NCBI GenBank assembly: GCA_024644595.1
Contig: JAHEHL010000010.1
Location: forward strand, 62,001 to 126,000
DNA: 64,000 bases
DNA from: Porticoccaceae bacterium
Lineage (GTDB): Bacteria; Pseudomonadota; Gammaproteobacteria; Pseudomonadales; Porticoccaceae
Direction: 5' to 3'
Shown: positions 34,201 through 43,304 of the stretch, piece after piece
How the letters are laid out: each line of letters starts with the position of its first letter
How positions within the stretch are numbered: position 1 is the first letter of the stretch
The notes under the pieces: model-generated
Seen by the model: only the letters and a program-made list of their open reading frames with translations
Told to the model about the DNA's origin: nothing
The model's database searches: none
Program-made: the position numbers and the translations under genes

Positions 34201-34225
34201 TGCGGTGTAATCGAGTTACATCGCA
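34201..34225. repeat. 25-bp near-perfect palindrome (operator or hairpin candidate)
   Basis: TGCGGTGTAATCGAGTTACATCGCA: arms TGCG.TGTAA / TTACA.CGCA, 5-nt centre, one mismatched pair. Confidence 0.6.
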
Positions 34226-34352
34226 GAATTTTAGCAACTCCCTCTACGCTGAGCAAAGGAAACATTGCGGCCATTGATGCGATTTTGTAGGGTGGCTGTC
34301 TAATTCAAATCTAAACCAACTCTAAACCCATTCAAAACTCAGGTTGCACGTT

Positions 34353-35252
34353 ATGACTTCTATACTGATTACCGGTGGTACTGGATTTATTGGCCATCAT
34401 TTTTGTTGCGCCGCCGATCAACTTGGGATGCAGTTGACTGTTCTTACCCGCAATCCTGAAGCGGCGGCACTGCGTCTGCCGGCATCGGTTCGCAGAATAC
34501 AACGGCTCAGCGACCTAGAAGCAGGCTACGTCGCCGATATTGTTGTCAATCTGGCTGGAGAGCCGCTTGCCGATGGTCGTTGGACGCAGCGTCGCAAGCA
34601 GCGCTTCTATGACAGCAGAGTCAATCTAACTGACCGCCTCTATGAGTTCTTTGCCGGGCGAGAGCATCAACCCAAACTCGTGATTAGTGGTTCGGCGATT
34701 GGATTCTACGGGCCCGGCGATCAGCCGGTGGATGAAAACTCTGCGGGAGTGGATGGTTTTTCCCATCAACTGTGCAAAACCTGGGAGCAAAGTGCGCGGC
34801 GTTTTGAATCACTCGGCTGTCGTGTCTGTTATCTCAGGACCGGTATTGTACTGGGCGAGGAGGGCGCGCTGGCGAGGATGTTGCCGGCGTTCAAACTGGC
34901 TCTCGGTGGACCGATAGGCACTGGTGAGCAGGGTATGTCGTGGATCCATATTGACGATATGGTAGCGATTATTCTCTATTGTATAAACAACCCCGACGTT
35001 TCCGGGCCGATCAACGCCACGGCACCTAGCCCGGTATCCAATGCGTTGTTCAGCGCTGCATTGGGTCGCGTTTTAGGGCGACCAGCTCGGCTGCCAATGC
35101 CAGCGCTGATAGTCAAACTGCTGTTTGGCGAGATGGGTGAGGAACTGCTATTGCAGGGCCAAATGGTTTTGCCGAATAAATTACTGGCCGCCGGATTTGG
35201 TTTTATCTACGTCGACCTCGACAGGGCGCTGAAAAATATTCTCTCGCGATAA
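34353..35252 (+). CDS. TIGR01777-type NAD-dependent epimerase/dehydratase (YfcH-like)
   Basis: ILITGGTGFIGHHF, VVNLAGEPLADGRWTQRRKQRFYDSRVNLT, SGSAIGFYG, SWIHIDDMV. Confidence 0.9.
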   Translation: MTSILITGGTGFIGHHFCCAADQLGMQLTVLTRNPEAAALRLPASVRRIQRLSDLEAGYVADIVVNLAGEPLADGRWTQRRKQRFYDSRVNLTDRLYEFFAGREHQPKLVISGSAIGFYGPGDQPVDENSAGVDGFSHQLCKTWEQSARRFESLGCRVCYLRTGIVLGEEGALARMLPAFKLALGGPIGTGEQGMSWIHIDDMVAIILYCINNPDVSGPINATAPSPVSNALFSAALGRVLGRPARLPMPALIVKLLFGEMGEELLLQGQMVLPNKLLAAGFGFIYVDLDRALKNILSR

Positions 35253-35270
35253 GCTAACGACAAAGACTCT

Positions 35271-36857
35271 TTATGCCGGATAGCCGGTTATGGCCCTGAT
35301 TGCCTGATAGCTGGGCTTCAGACGTTTATACATCTGTAGATAGACCTGCCTGTAAAGCTGTTCGTAAACCCGATGATTGTCTGCAATCGGTTCAAAGCGA
35401 TCACCTGCATGGGTCATGTTAGCGGCTGCGCTGGCAAAGTCAGGGTAGACACCGCAACCCACCGCAGCGGCGATTGCCGCGCCCAGAGCCGATGTTTCGT
35501 AGGTGTGTGGGCGTTCCACCGGCATACCAAACACATCGGCAGTAATCTGCATAATCTGATCGCTCTGCGAACCGCCGCCTGAAACCAGCAGTCGGGTAAT
35601 TGGTTGTTTGCTGCGTTTTTCCATGCGTTCTTTGCCGGCGCGCAGGGCGTAGGTCAGGCCCTCAATAATGGCTCGGTAGAGGTGGGCGCGAGTATGTACA
35701 TCGCCAAAACCGATAATGGCGCCCTTGGCTTCGGGGCCTTCATTATCTGCGCCGGCACCCCAGTACGGCTGGAGTGTCAATCCCATAGAGCCGGCAGGAA
35801 CCTGTTGTAGCAAATTATCGAATAGTGACTCCGGGCTAACGCCTTGTTGCGTAGCTGCGCTCTGTTCAGGTTGTCCGAATTCCTGTTTAAACCAACTTAC
35901 CATCCAATAGCCTCTTGGCACCATCATCTCGACATTAAAGCTGCCGGGAGTGACGCCGGGATAAGCGGGATGAAAGGGAATCGCCTCGAGGTATTTCGCG
36001 CTGGAGATGTTGAATGTGGCCGTGGTGCCATAGCTCAGACTGCCGGTATTGCTATCGATACAGCCGCTGCCGAGTACCTCGCAGGCCTTGTCCGAACCGC
36101 AGGCGATCAGTGGCAATCCCACTGGTATACCCGTTTCGTCGGCAGCCTGTTGGCTGATGTGACCGAGTGTTTGGCCGGCAGCAACCAATTCTGGCAGCAT
36201 CTCGCGTTTGATTGCTGGCAGGGCGCGCCATTTCCAGTCATTGCTATCGGCCCACTGCAATTTTTCAAAATCAAACGGCAAAAATCCTACTTGGCTGGCA
36301 ACGGAATCTGTATAGCTGCCGGTGAGCTTATAATTGTGATAACCCGATAACAGCAGTAGTTTATCGACCTGCTGCCACAGTGCCGGCTGATTGGCCGCGA
36401 TCCAGTTAATTTCTGCCTGAGCGTGAAAGAAGTCCACAGCCTGTTTGGCGCCCACTGCGCGCATTAACAGTGACTCAACCGCGCCGAGCTCGGGCTTGGT
36501 ATCGACCTGGCGCTGATCCAGCCAGCTGATAGCCGGACGCAGCGGTATACCCTCAGCATCCATGGGTATCACCGTTGCACGTTGAGTGGTGAGCGATACA
36601 GCTTTGATTGCGTCTCGGGGAATATCAAGTTGCTGCCAGAGTTGTGCACAGGCCTGACACAGTGCTTGCCAAAAATAGTCAGCGTGCTGTTCGGCCCAGC
36701 CCGGCTGATCAGAAAAGTAAGGCTCAATCTCTATTTTAGTTTTCGCTATCAGCTGTCCGTTATGGTCAAAGACGATGGCACGGACGCTCTGGGTGCCGTT
36801 ATCGATAGCGAGAAAATAACCTGGGCTTTGCTGTGACTGGTTCATAGTGACCTGCAT
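35271..36857 (-). CDS. FGGY-family carbohydrate kinase
   Basis: FLAIDNGTQSVRAIVFD N-term; LVSGGGSQSDQIMQITADVFGMPVERP C-term FGGY signature. Confidence 0.92.
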   Translation of the reverse strand: MQVTMNQSQQSPGYFLAIDNGTQSVRAIVFDHNGQLIAKTKIEIEPYFSDQPGWAEQHADYFWQALCQACAQLWQQLDIPRDAIKAVSLTTQRATVIPMDAEGIPLRPAISWLDQRQVDTKPELGAVESLLMRAVGAKQAVDFFHAQAEINWIAANQPALWQQVDKLLLLSGYHNYKLTGSYTDSVASQVGFLPFDFEKLQWADSNDWKWRALPAIKREMLPELVAAGQTLGHISQQAADETGIPVGLPLIACGSDKACEVLGSGCIDSNTGSLSYGTTATFNISSAKYLEAIPFHPAYPGVTPGSFNVEMMVPRGYWMVSWFKQEFGQPEQSAATQQGVSPESLFDNLLQQVPAGSMGLTLQPYWGAGADNEGPEAKGAIIGFGDVHTRAHLYRAIIEGLTYALRAGKERMEKRSKQPITRLLVSGGGSQSDQIMQITADVFGMPVERPHTYETSALGAAIAAAVGCGVYPDFASAAANMTHAGDRFEPIADNHRVYEQLYRQVYLQMYKRLKPSYQAIRAITGYPA

Positions 36858-36863
36858 TTTTTA

Positions 36864-38495
36864 TTATCGTTTTTGTGGCTGTCTGCCAGGCAAGCTGTAA
36901 AAGCGCTGCCAGATATCCTGATAGCGACTGACTTCCTGTTGCCAGCGCGCGCTGTCCCAGCCCAGTTCTGAGTTACAAATAGGTTCAAGGGAGGTAAACA
37001 GTTCGCTGCCTCCGTCGCGCAGTAACATTCCCAGGCGAGTGCGGCGCAAGAGCAGGTCATCGAGATGAATCACCGCTTCATGACGCGCGGCCCAGCGGCA
37101 TTCGGCCAGACAAAACTCTGTGTTGGCGATGCGGAGATGCTCTTCTGGCGGTGTGGTTTCCAGAATCGCTTTAGCCTTTGAACCATAGCGTCCGAGCAGA
37201 CGTTGTCCCCAAGTTGGATTGTCGGGAACCAGTTGCTCGGCACTGATGTCGGCTGTGGTAAACACCGTTTCATCTGTAAACGGCTGTGGTTCTGGCAGAT
37301 GTTCGCGGGCGGCGCTCAGGGCATCCAGTGCGATAAGTCTGAACGTGGTCAGTTTGCCACCGCTGACTGTAATCAAACCGTTGTCAGACCAGACTGCATG
37401 ATCGCGGCGCTCCCGAGAAGGGTCTTTGGATTTTTCCGAGCCGATCACTGGCCGCACTCCGGCCCAGGTTGAAATAATATGGCTTCTATCGATTGGGGTG
37501 GCAGGAAACTGCACATTAAATGCACGCAACAGATAGTCGACTTCAGTGTCACTGATGCAGGCTTCAACATCCAGGTCATCGGCATGATCGAGATCTGTGG
37601 TGCCAATCACCGTGGCGCCTTCCCAGGGGTAGACATAGACTCCGCGCTTATCATCCGGGTGTAGAGAGGTCAGAACGTCGGTCAGCGGCAGCAGCTGATG
37701 GGGAATAATTAAATGGCTACCGCGCAGTGGTCGAATACGTTTTTCAGGATTGAGCTGGTTGCGCAGACGATCCGCCCAGGCACCGGTGGCATTGATAACC
37801 GCCGGTGCGTGGAGTTGCAGGGTGCGACGTTGCTGATTACTCTCGAGGTCGCAAACAACAATTCCCTGAACCTGGTTGTTATCGATTATGAGCTTGCCGG
37901 CTTTGGTGTAGTTGATCGCGGTGCCACCGGCCTCAATGCTTTCCTGTAACACACGCAGAACCAGTCGTGAATCATCGACCATGGCATCACTATAGGCTGC
38001 GGCGCCATTAAGATGTTGCTGCTGGAGGCCAGTAAATTTTTCCCCGAGGCGCCGATTACTGAAATAACGATGGTCGCGAATGCCAGCAATAAAATCGTAA
38101 ATTGTCAGGATAACCGCCATGGCCCAGCGGCCGGGGAATAGCCCTTTGCTGATGCTGAAATAAAAGCTGATGCGGTCGACCAATCCGGGTGCTTCTTTGA
38201 GCAAGCGTTCGCGTTCGCTAAGGCTCTCTCTGGTCAGTTTAAGGTCGCCTGCGGCAAGGTAACGCAGACCACCATGAATCATTTTTGATGAGCGACTCGA
38301 GGTGCCGGATGAGAAATCGGTCTGTTCGATTAGCAGCGCACGATAGCCTCGTCGCGCTGCTTCGCGCAAAATGCCAGCACCGGTGATGCCGCCACCAACA
38401 ATCACGATATCCCAGTGCAGCGATTCACCGCGGCTCATTTGCTCAAGCAGTTGCTCGCGTGAGGTGAATAATGCGTTGTGCATATTACTGCTCAT
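36864..38495 (-). CDS. FAD-dependent glycerol-3-phosphate dehydrogenase (GlpD-like)
   Basis: WDIVIVGGGITGAGILREAARRGYRALLIEQTDFSSGTSSRSSKMIHGGLRYL; 11-nt overlap with upstream gene. Confidence 0.93.
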   Translation of the reverse strand: MSSNMHNALFTSREQLLEQMSRGESLHWDIVIVGGGITGAGILREAARRGYRALLIEQTDFSSGTSSRSSKMIHGGLRYLAAGDLKLTRESLSERERLLKEAPGLVDRISFYFSISKGLFPGRWAMAVILTIYDFIAGIRDHRYFSNRRLGEKFTGLQQQHLNGAAAYSDAMVDDSRLVLRVLQESIEAGGTAINYTKAGKLIIDNNQVQGIVVCDLESNQQRRTLQLHAPAVINATGAWADRLRNQLNPEKRIRPLRGSHLIIPHQLLPLTDVLTSLHPDDKRGVYVYPWEGATVIGTTDLDHADDLDVEACISDTEVDYLLRAFNVQFPATPIDRSHIISTWAGVRPVIGSEKSKDPSRERRDHAVWSDNGLITVSGGKLTTFRLIALDALSAAREHLPEPQPFTDETVFTTADISAEQLVPDNPTWGQRLLGRYGSKAKAILETTPPEEHLRIANTEFCLAECRWAARHEAVIHLDDLLLRRTRLGMLLRDGGSELFTSLEPICNSELGWDSARWQQEVSRYQDIWQRFYSLPGRQPQKR

Positions 38496-40098
38496 CCGCG
38501 AGTAACTTACCCGGATTCATTTGTCCGTTGGGGTCAAATAGTTTGCACAGCGCAGCGATAGAGGCGAGTCCCAGCTCGCCTTTCTCTGCAACCAGATAAT
38601 CGCGATGGTCGAGTCCGACGCCATGCTGATGGCTGATAGTGCCACCACAGGCTACGGTTGCGTTGGCCCCAGCAGATTTAAGTTTTTGCCAGCGCTGCAT
38701 AGCCTGCTGGTAACTGTCGCCGAGGCGGAACAGGTACGTGGTATAGATGCTGGACCCCTGCCCATAGACATGACTGAGATGAGTGTAGGCATGTACCTGT
38801 TCACCCTCGTCTGCAAGCGCTGTACGAATTGCCGTTTCGATCGATTCAACGGCTGAGGACAGTCGCGACCAGTCAACAGCGGTCTCCATGGTATCGGCGG
38901 CATAGCCTGCTCGGCCCAATGGATCTCGCAGGTAGGGTGCACGAAAACGACCGTGTGCCCAGTTATCTCCAAGCCCCATCTGGTCGACAATGCCACCCAG
39001 TTTGGTGCAGTGCTCAAGCGCCATTTGCTGGGCGAAATCACAGTGGCGGACACTTCCCGTAACACCAAAAGTCATCATTACCTTGCCGGTGCCAATGCCT
39101 TTTTCAGCTAATGCTTCCTCCAGCGCAACCACGCCGCTGCTATCTTCACCGGCGCCCATGTAGAGTAAGCTGGTTGTTTCCAGAGGGTTGCTGAGGCGTA
39201 CCATCGACAGCGCGATACGCTGCTGGATCAAATCTCGGGCTGCCTGCAGACCCACTTCCCAGGAGGGAAAGAAAACCACCTGAAAGACCTCTTTTTCGGG
39301 CAGTGGTGAAATGCGCACCGTGACGTCGGTAATAATGCCCATACGGCCTTCAGAGCCGAGAATCATTTCACGAATATCCGGTCCTGCAGAGGAGGAGGGG
39401 ATGGTGGGAATCTCAAGTGTGCCGGCAAGGGTTTCAATTGATGCGCCGGCAAAGAGTTTTTCGATACGACCATAATGCAATGACTGCTGGCCACTGGAGC
39501 GGCTGGCAACCCAACCACCAATAGTTGAAAGCTCCCAGGACTGCGGGAAGTGTCCCAGTGTGTAACCATGTTTTTGTAGTTGGGCCTCCACGTCCGGGCC
39601 GCTGGTGCCGGCGCCAAAAGTAGCTAGCAGGCTCTGCTGGTCGATATCAATGAGTTTATTCATCGCGCCCATATCAATTGTCAACACGGGCCGTGCGCTG
39701 GCTTGAGGATTTATGTGGCCGACCACCGAAGTACCACCACCATAGGGGATCACGTCGATATCATTATCTTTGGCATAGCCGAGTAATTCGCGCACTTGCG
39801 CACTGGATTCGGGAACGGCCACGGCATCGGGGAAATGGCCAACATCGCCACTGTGCATGGCCAACCAGTCGGGCAGGCTCTGGCCGCGAGCGTGACGAAC
39901 CCTGATTTCCGGATCTGTGCTAATAAGCGCATGGGCCGGTGCCCTTGAAGTCGGCACGCAAGCGATCACCTCTGCTAGCGTGGCTTCCGGTAATGGTTTG
40001 CCAGAACCGACCAGAGCTTCCAGTAAACCTTTCAGGCCGCTGTTAAGTTCCATCAACAGCTCACTGTTTTCTTTTCCCCAGCCATTCCAAAGACGCAT
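38485..40098 (-). CDS. FAD-binding oxidoreductase of the alkylglycerone-phosphate synthase (AGPS)-like family
   Basis: HFPDAVAVPESSAQVRELL, VIPYGGGTSVVGHI, GYTLGHFPQSWELSTIGGWVASRSSGQQSLHYGRIE, SHQHGVGLDHRDYLVAEKGELG; start 40098 preferred over 40410. Confidence 0.85.
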   Translation of the reverse strand: MRLWNGWGKENSELLMELNSGLKGLLEALVGSGKPLPEATLAEVIACVPTSRAPAHALISTDPEIRVRHARGQSLPDWLAMHSGDVGHFPDAVAVPESSAQVRELLGYAKDNDIDVIPYGGGTSVVGHINPQASARPVLTIDMGAMNKLIDIDQQSLLATFGAGTSGPDVEAQLQKHGYTLGHFPQSWELSTIGGWVASRSSGQQSLHYGRIEKLFAGASIETLAGTLEIPTIPSSSAGPDIREMILGSEGRMGIITDVTVRISPLPEKEVFQVVFFPSWEVGLQAARDLIQQRIALSMVRLSNPLETTSLLYMGAGEDSSGVVALEEALAEKGIGTGKVMMTFGVTGSVRHCDFAQQMALEHCTKLGGIVDQMGLGDNWAHGRFRAPYLRDPLGRAGYAADTMETAVDWSRLSSAVESIETAIRTALADEGEQVHAYTHLSHVYGQGSSIYTTYLFRLGDSYQQAMQRWQKLKSAGANATVACGGTISHQHGVGLDHRDYLVAEKGELGLASIAALCKLFDPNGQMNPGKLLADEQ

Positions 40099-40273
40099 TG
40101 TAATTACCCTGTTATTGTTGATTTTTGTAGTTTGTTGTTGAGACTTGTCAATGACCGATATAATAAGCGAGATTGAAAATTGATCACTGTCAGCCAACGA
40201 CAGGCGCATCACTAATTCGGCCAGTGGTTGCGTATTTTGGTTGTGATAAAGGGGCCTTATCCCGGATAAAAAG

Positions 40274-41308
40274 ATGAATGAAATTCTCAGTAGTGGATTG
40301 GCTTCGGTGCCAGCGATAAAACAGTATTTAAGCGCTGCGGACGCCTGCGGGCTGGAGTGTCGACCATTTTTGAAGAAGGCTGGAATCGACCCAGAGATCG
40401 TCAATAACAATACGCATTATCTGCCCAATGCATCCATGGAGCGCTTGTTAAAGTTGTTGATACCCGCAAGCGGTGATCCCTGTTTTGGTCTGAACTCTGC
40501 GCGTTATGTGGAGCCCGCCTCTTACAGCGTGCTGGGTTACATCTCGATGAACTGTTCTACTCTGCGAGCGATTCAGGCGAAGATTCCTCTCTACGAAAAA
40601 ATCGTCGGTGATATGGGCGTTACCACGGTGGAAGTCGCCAATGGTTTTGCTCTGCAGCGTTGGCAGTGTGTGTTCAGTGATCCTGAAGTCAAACGCCACG
40701 AAGTGGAAAATGTGATTGGTTCATGGGTTTGTTATGCGCGTAATTTTTTAAATTTCTCTGGCTGGGAAAGCGTCTGGTTTGAGCACTCTGCCCCTGAGGA
40801 TCCGGCGCTTTTGGCCAACTACCAGGAGATTTTTGACTGTGAAGTGCTGTTTGATCAGTCTGTGAGCGGCATCCGTATGCAAGAGAGTTTGCTCGATGTG
40901 CCCTTACCTCAGGCTAATGAGCAGTTGCTAGAGATGTTATTGGCCCATGCCACCAAGCTGCTCGCCGAGCTCGACAAAGGGCAGCGCACGACGGATCAGG
41001 TCAAAAATATTCTTCGCTTGATGCTTAAACAGCAACCACCCTCCAGCGAGATGATTGCAGAAAAGCTCGGTATCAGCAGTCGCACTTTACAGCGCAAACT
41101 CAGTGAGGAGGGTACGCAATACAAAGATGTGCTCAATGAGTTGCGTTATGAATTGGCGATCTATTTTTTGAAAAATACCGAGCTGACGCTAGAAAATATT
41201 GCCTACGAACTAGGCTATGCCGAAGCTCGATCATTTTATCGCAGCTTTAAACAATGGACCGGTCACACTGCTGGTTATTATCGGTCCGAACTGCTTAATA
41301 ATCCCTAG
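40274..41308 (+). CDS. AraC-family transcriptional regulator
   Basis: C-terminal HTH AEKLGISSRTLQRKLSEEGTQYKDVLNELRYELAIYFLKNTELTLENIAYELGYAEARSFYRSFKQWTGHTAGYYR. Confidence 0.93.
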   Translation: MNEILSSGLASVPAIKQYLSAADACGLECRPFLKKAGIDPEIVNNNTHYLPNASMERLLKLLIPASGDPCFGLNSARYVEPASYSVLGYISMNCSTLRAIQAKIPLYEKIVGDMGVTTVEVANGFALQRWQCVFSDPEVKRHEVENVIGSWVCYARNFLNFSGWESVWFEHSAPEDPALLANYQEIFDCEVLFDQSVSGIRMQESLLDVPLPQANEQLLEMLLAHATKLLAELDKGQRTTDQVKNILRLMLKQQPPSSEMIAEKLGISSRTLQRKLSEEGTQYKDVLNELRYELAIYFLKNTELTLENIAYELGYAEARSFYRSFKQWTGHTAGYYRSELLNNP

Positions 41309-41311
41309 CCA

Positions 41312-42289
41312 TTATTTCTGCAACAAACCTCGATCCTCGGCCCACTGCCTAGAATAGTGCATTCCCTGTTCCAGGGAGACTTCCGGCTGCCAGCCGAGAA
41401 TGCGCTCGGCTTTGGCGATACTAAACCAGCTCGTGGTCGATAATTGCTCCACCGTTGCCGTCGACGCTTCGTTGATGCCACCGGTCAGATTGGCCATTTT
41501 GGTCGCTGCTGAAGCAGCGAATTTTGCCAGTCTGGTGGAGACTAGCATGGGCCCCTTTTTATTAAGCCAAGCATAGTGATAGGAAAAAAATTGTTTGGTC
41601 GTGATGTAACCCTGGCAGGAAAGGTTAAAGATTTCACCATTGGCTTCGGTACAGTCCACGGCGAGACGAATGCCGCGCACCAAGTCATCAATATAGATCG
41701 GGCGGAAAAATCCCTCGCCCTTTGATGGCAGCATAAACTGACCTTTATGAATCGCTTCCAGCGGCAGGATAACCCAGGGTCGGCTGCCAGGACCGTAAAC
41801 ATCTCCGGGGCGCACAATAACCACCTCAATGGATCCACGGGCATGGGCGGCCAACACAACATGTTCAGATGCCAGTTTGGTCAAAACATAGCTGCCGCCA
41901 TCGGCATGTACTGGCTGGTCTTCGGTCAATTCGCCAGTCGCGCTATTGCCATAGGCCACAATCGATGAAAGCTGCACAAAACGTTTGACCTGGTGGCGCT
42001 CAGCGGCGGCAATAAGATTAGCCGTCGCCTGCACATTGACACGCCACATATCGGTATCTGCCATTGCGTTAGAGACCAGCGCCGCGGTGTGGATAATCAC
42101 ATCACACTGCTCGAGAAGGTGGCTGATGGTCTCCGGTGCAGAAATATCCCCCTGGAAAATGTCTTTGCCATTGGCTTGCAGATCAATGCCGATTGCATCA
42201 ATTCCTCGCGCTTGGTAGTCGCGTAAAAGACTGTTGCCAATAAAGCCATTGGCGCCGGTGATCAATATTTTAGTTGTCGGTTGTTGCAT
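41312..42289 (-). CDS. NAD(P)-dependent epimerase/dehydratase (3-beta-HSD-like SDR)
   Basis: ILITGANGFIGNSLLRDY, SYVLTKLASEHV (YxxxK), VIVRPGDVYGPGSRPW. Confidence 0.9.
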   Translation of the reverse strand: MQQPTTKILITGANGFIGNSLLRDYQARGIDAIGIDLQANGKDIFQGDISAPETISHLLEQCDVIIHTAALVSNAMADTDMWRVNVQATANLIAAAERHQVKRFVQLSSIVAYGNSATGELTEDQPVHADGGSYVLTKLASEHVVLAAHARGSIEVVIVRPGDVYGPGSRPWVILPLEAIHKGQFMLPSKGEGFFRPIYIDDLVRGIRLAVDCTEANGEIFNLSCQGYITTKQFFSYHYAWLNKKGPMLVSTRLAKFAASAATKMANLTGGINEASTATVEQLSTTSWFSIAKAERILGWQPEVSLEQGMHYSRQWAEDRGLLQK

Positions 42290-42320
42290 AACGTCTCCGG
42301 ATTATTTTTTGCTGATACCC

Positions 42321-43118
42321 TTACTGCATATTGCTGCGGTAAAAACGCCCCGCAATTCGCGCCAGCGCCATTCGTGAGAACAGTCTGGTAATGGCGACGG
42401 TGATGCGATTAGCCCATCCTGTGACGATGGTAGCGCGGCCGCTAAGGCATGCATCAATTCCCTGCGCTGCAACCTCGGAGGCTGGCTGCAATAGTGAGCT
42501 GGGTACGACTAACTTGCCTCCCTGAGCTGGATTATCCATCATTTTTGTTGCCGTGTAGCCCGGGCATAGTGCGGTTACAGTAACCCCACAATCTAACGCT
42601 TTGAGCTCATTGTGCAGCGCTTGGGTGAATGACAGCACATAGGCCTTGGTCGCGGCGTAGACATTTTGATTAGGAATAGGGGTCCAGGCGGCGAGTGAGG
42701 CGATATTTAAAATATGCCCCCCGCCCTGATTTATCATCTGGTTGGCAAACAAATGGGTCAGCGAGGTCAGTGCCAATACATTGACGTGGATCATCTTCTC
42801 TTGAGCGACAAGATCCAGCTCCGTGAAAAAGCCGTTATGCAGCAGGCCTGCGTTATTGATCAGGAAGTCCACCTGCAGATCGCGCTCGCGGACATCTGTA
42901 AATAGCTGCTGGGCAGCTTGAGGCTCTGCGAGATCGCAAGTTATGACAGTGCATGAGATTGCGTTATTTTGCTGTTGTAAATCAGCGGCAATTTGCTCAA
43001 GCAGAGCCATACGTCTGGCCACCAGAATCAGGTTATAACCTTTTGCGGCAAGAATTTTGCAGCATTCGAGGCCAATACCATCGGAGGCTCCAGTTACCAG
43101 CGCGGTGTGATTTCTCAT
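42321..43118 (-). CDS. Short-chain dehydrogenase/reductase
   Basis: ALVTGASDGIGLECCKILAAKGYNLILVARR, LINNAG, YAATKAYVLSFTQAL. Confidence 0.93.
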   Translation of the reverse strand: MRNHTALVTGASDGIGLECCKILAAKGYNLILVARRMALLEQIAADLQQQNNAISCTVITCDLAEPQAAQQLFTDVRERDLQVDFLINNAGLLHNGFFTELDLVAQEKMIHVNVLALTSLTHLFANQMINQGGGHILNIASLAAWTPIPNQNVYAATKAYVLSFTQALHNELKALDCGVTVTALCPGYTATKMMDNPAQGGKLVVPSSLLQPASEVAAQGIDACLSGRATIVTGWANRITVAITRLFSRMALARIAGRFYRSNMQ

Positions 43119-43243
43119 AACAGCCTTCTATTAAAAAGTGATTAACTTGGAATGTTGTCAATCATAGCGACAGGAGTTGGCATGACACTGTCGTCAGCAG
43201 CCAGAGCAGTTGCAATTTCGGACAGGGTGATTTTGCCGCAGGC

Positions 43244-43275
43244 AAAAAAAAGGACGGGGATTACCCGTCCTTTTT
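43244..43275 (-). terminator. Rho-independent terminator downstream of TonB receptor
   Basis: AAAAAGGACGGG-GATTA-CCCGTCCTTTTT 12-bp stem with flanking A/T runs. Confidence 0.85.
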
Positions 43276-43304
43276 AGTCTTGCTTTTTTACTTAACGAAA
43301 AAGC

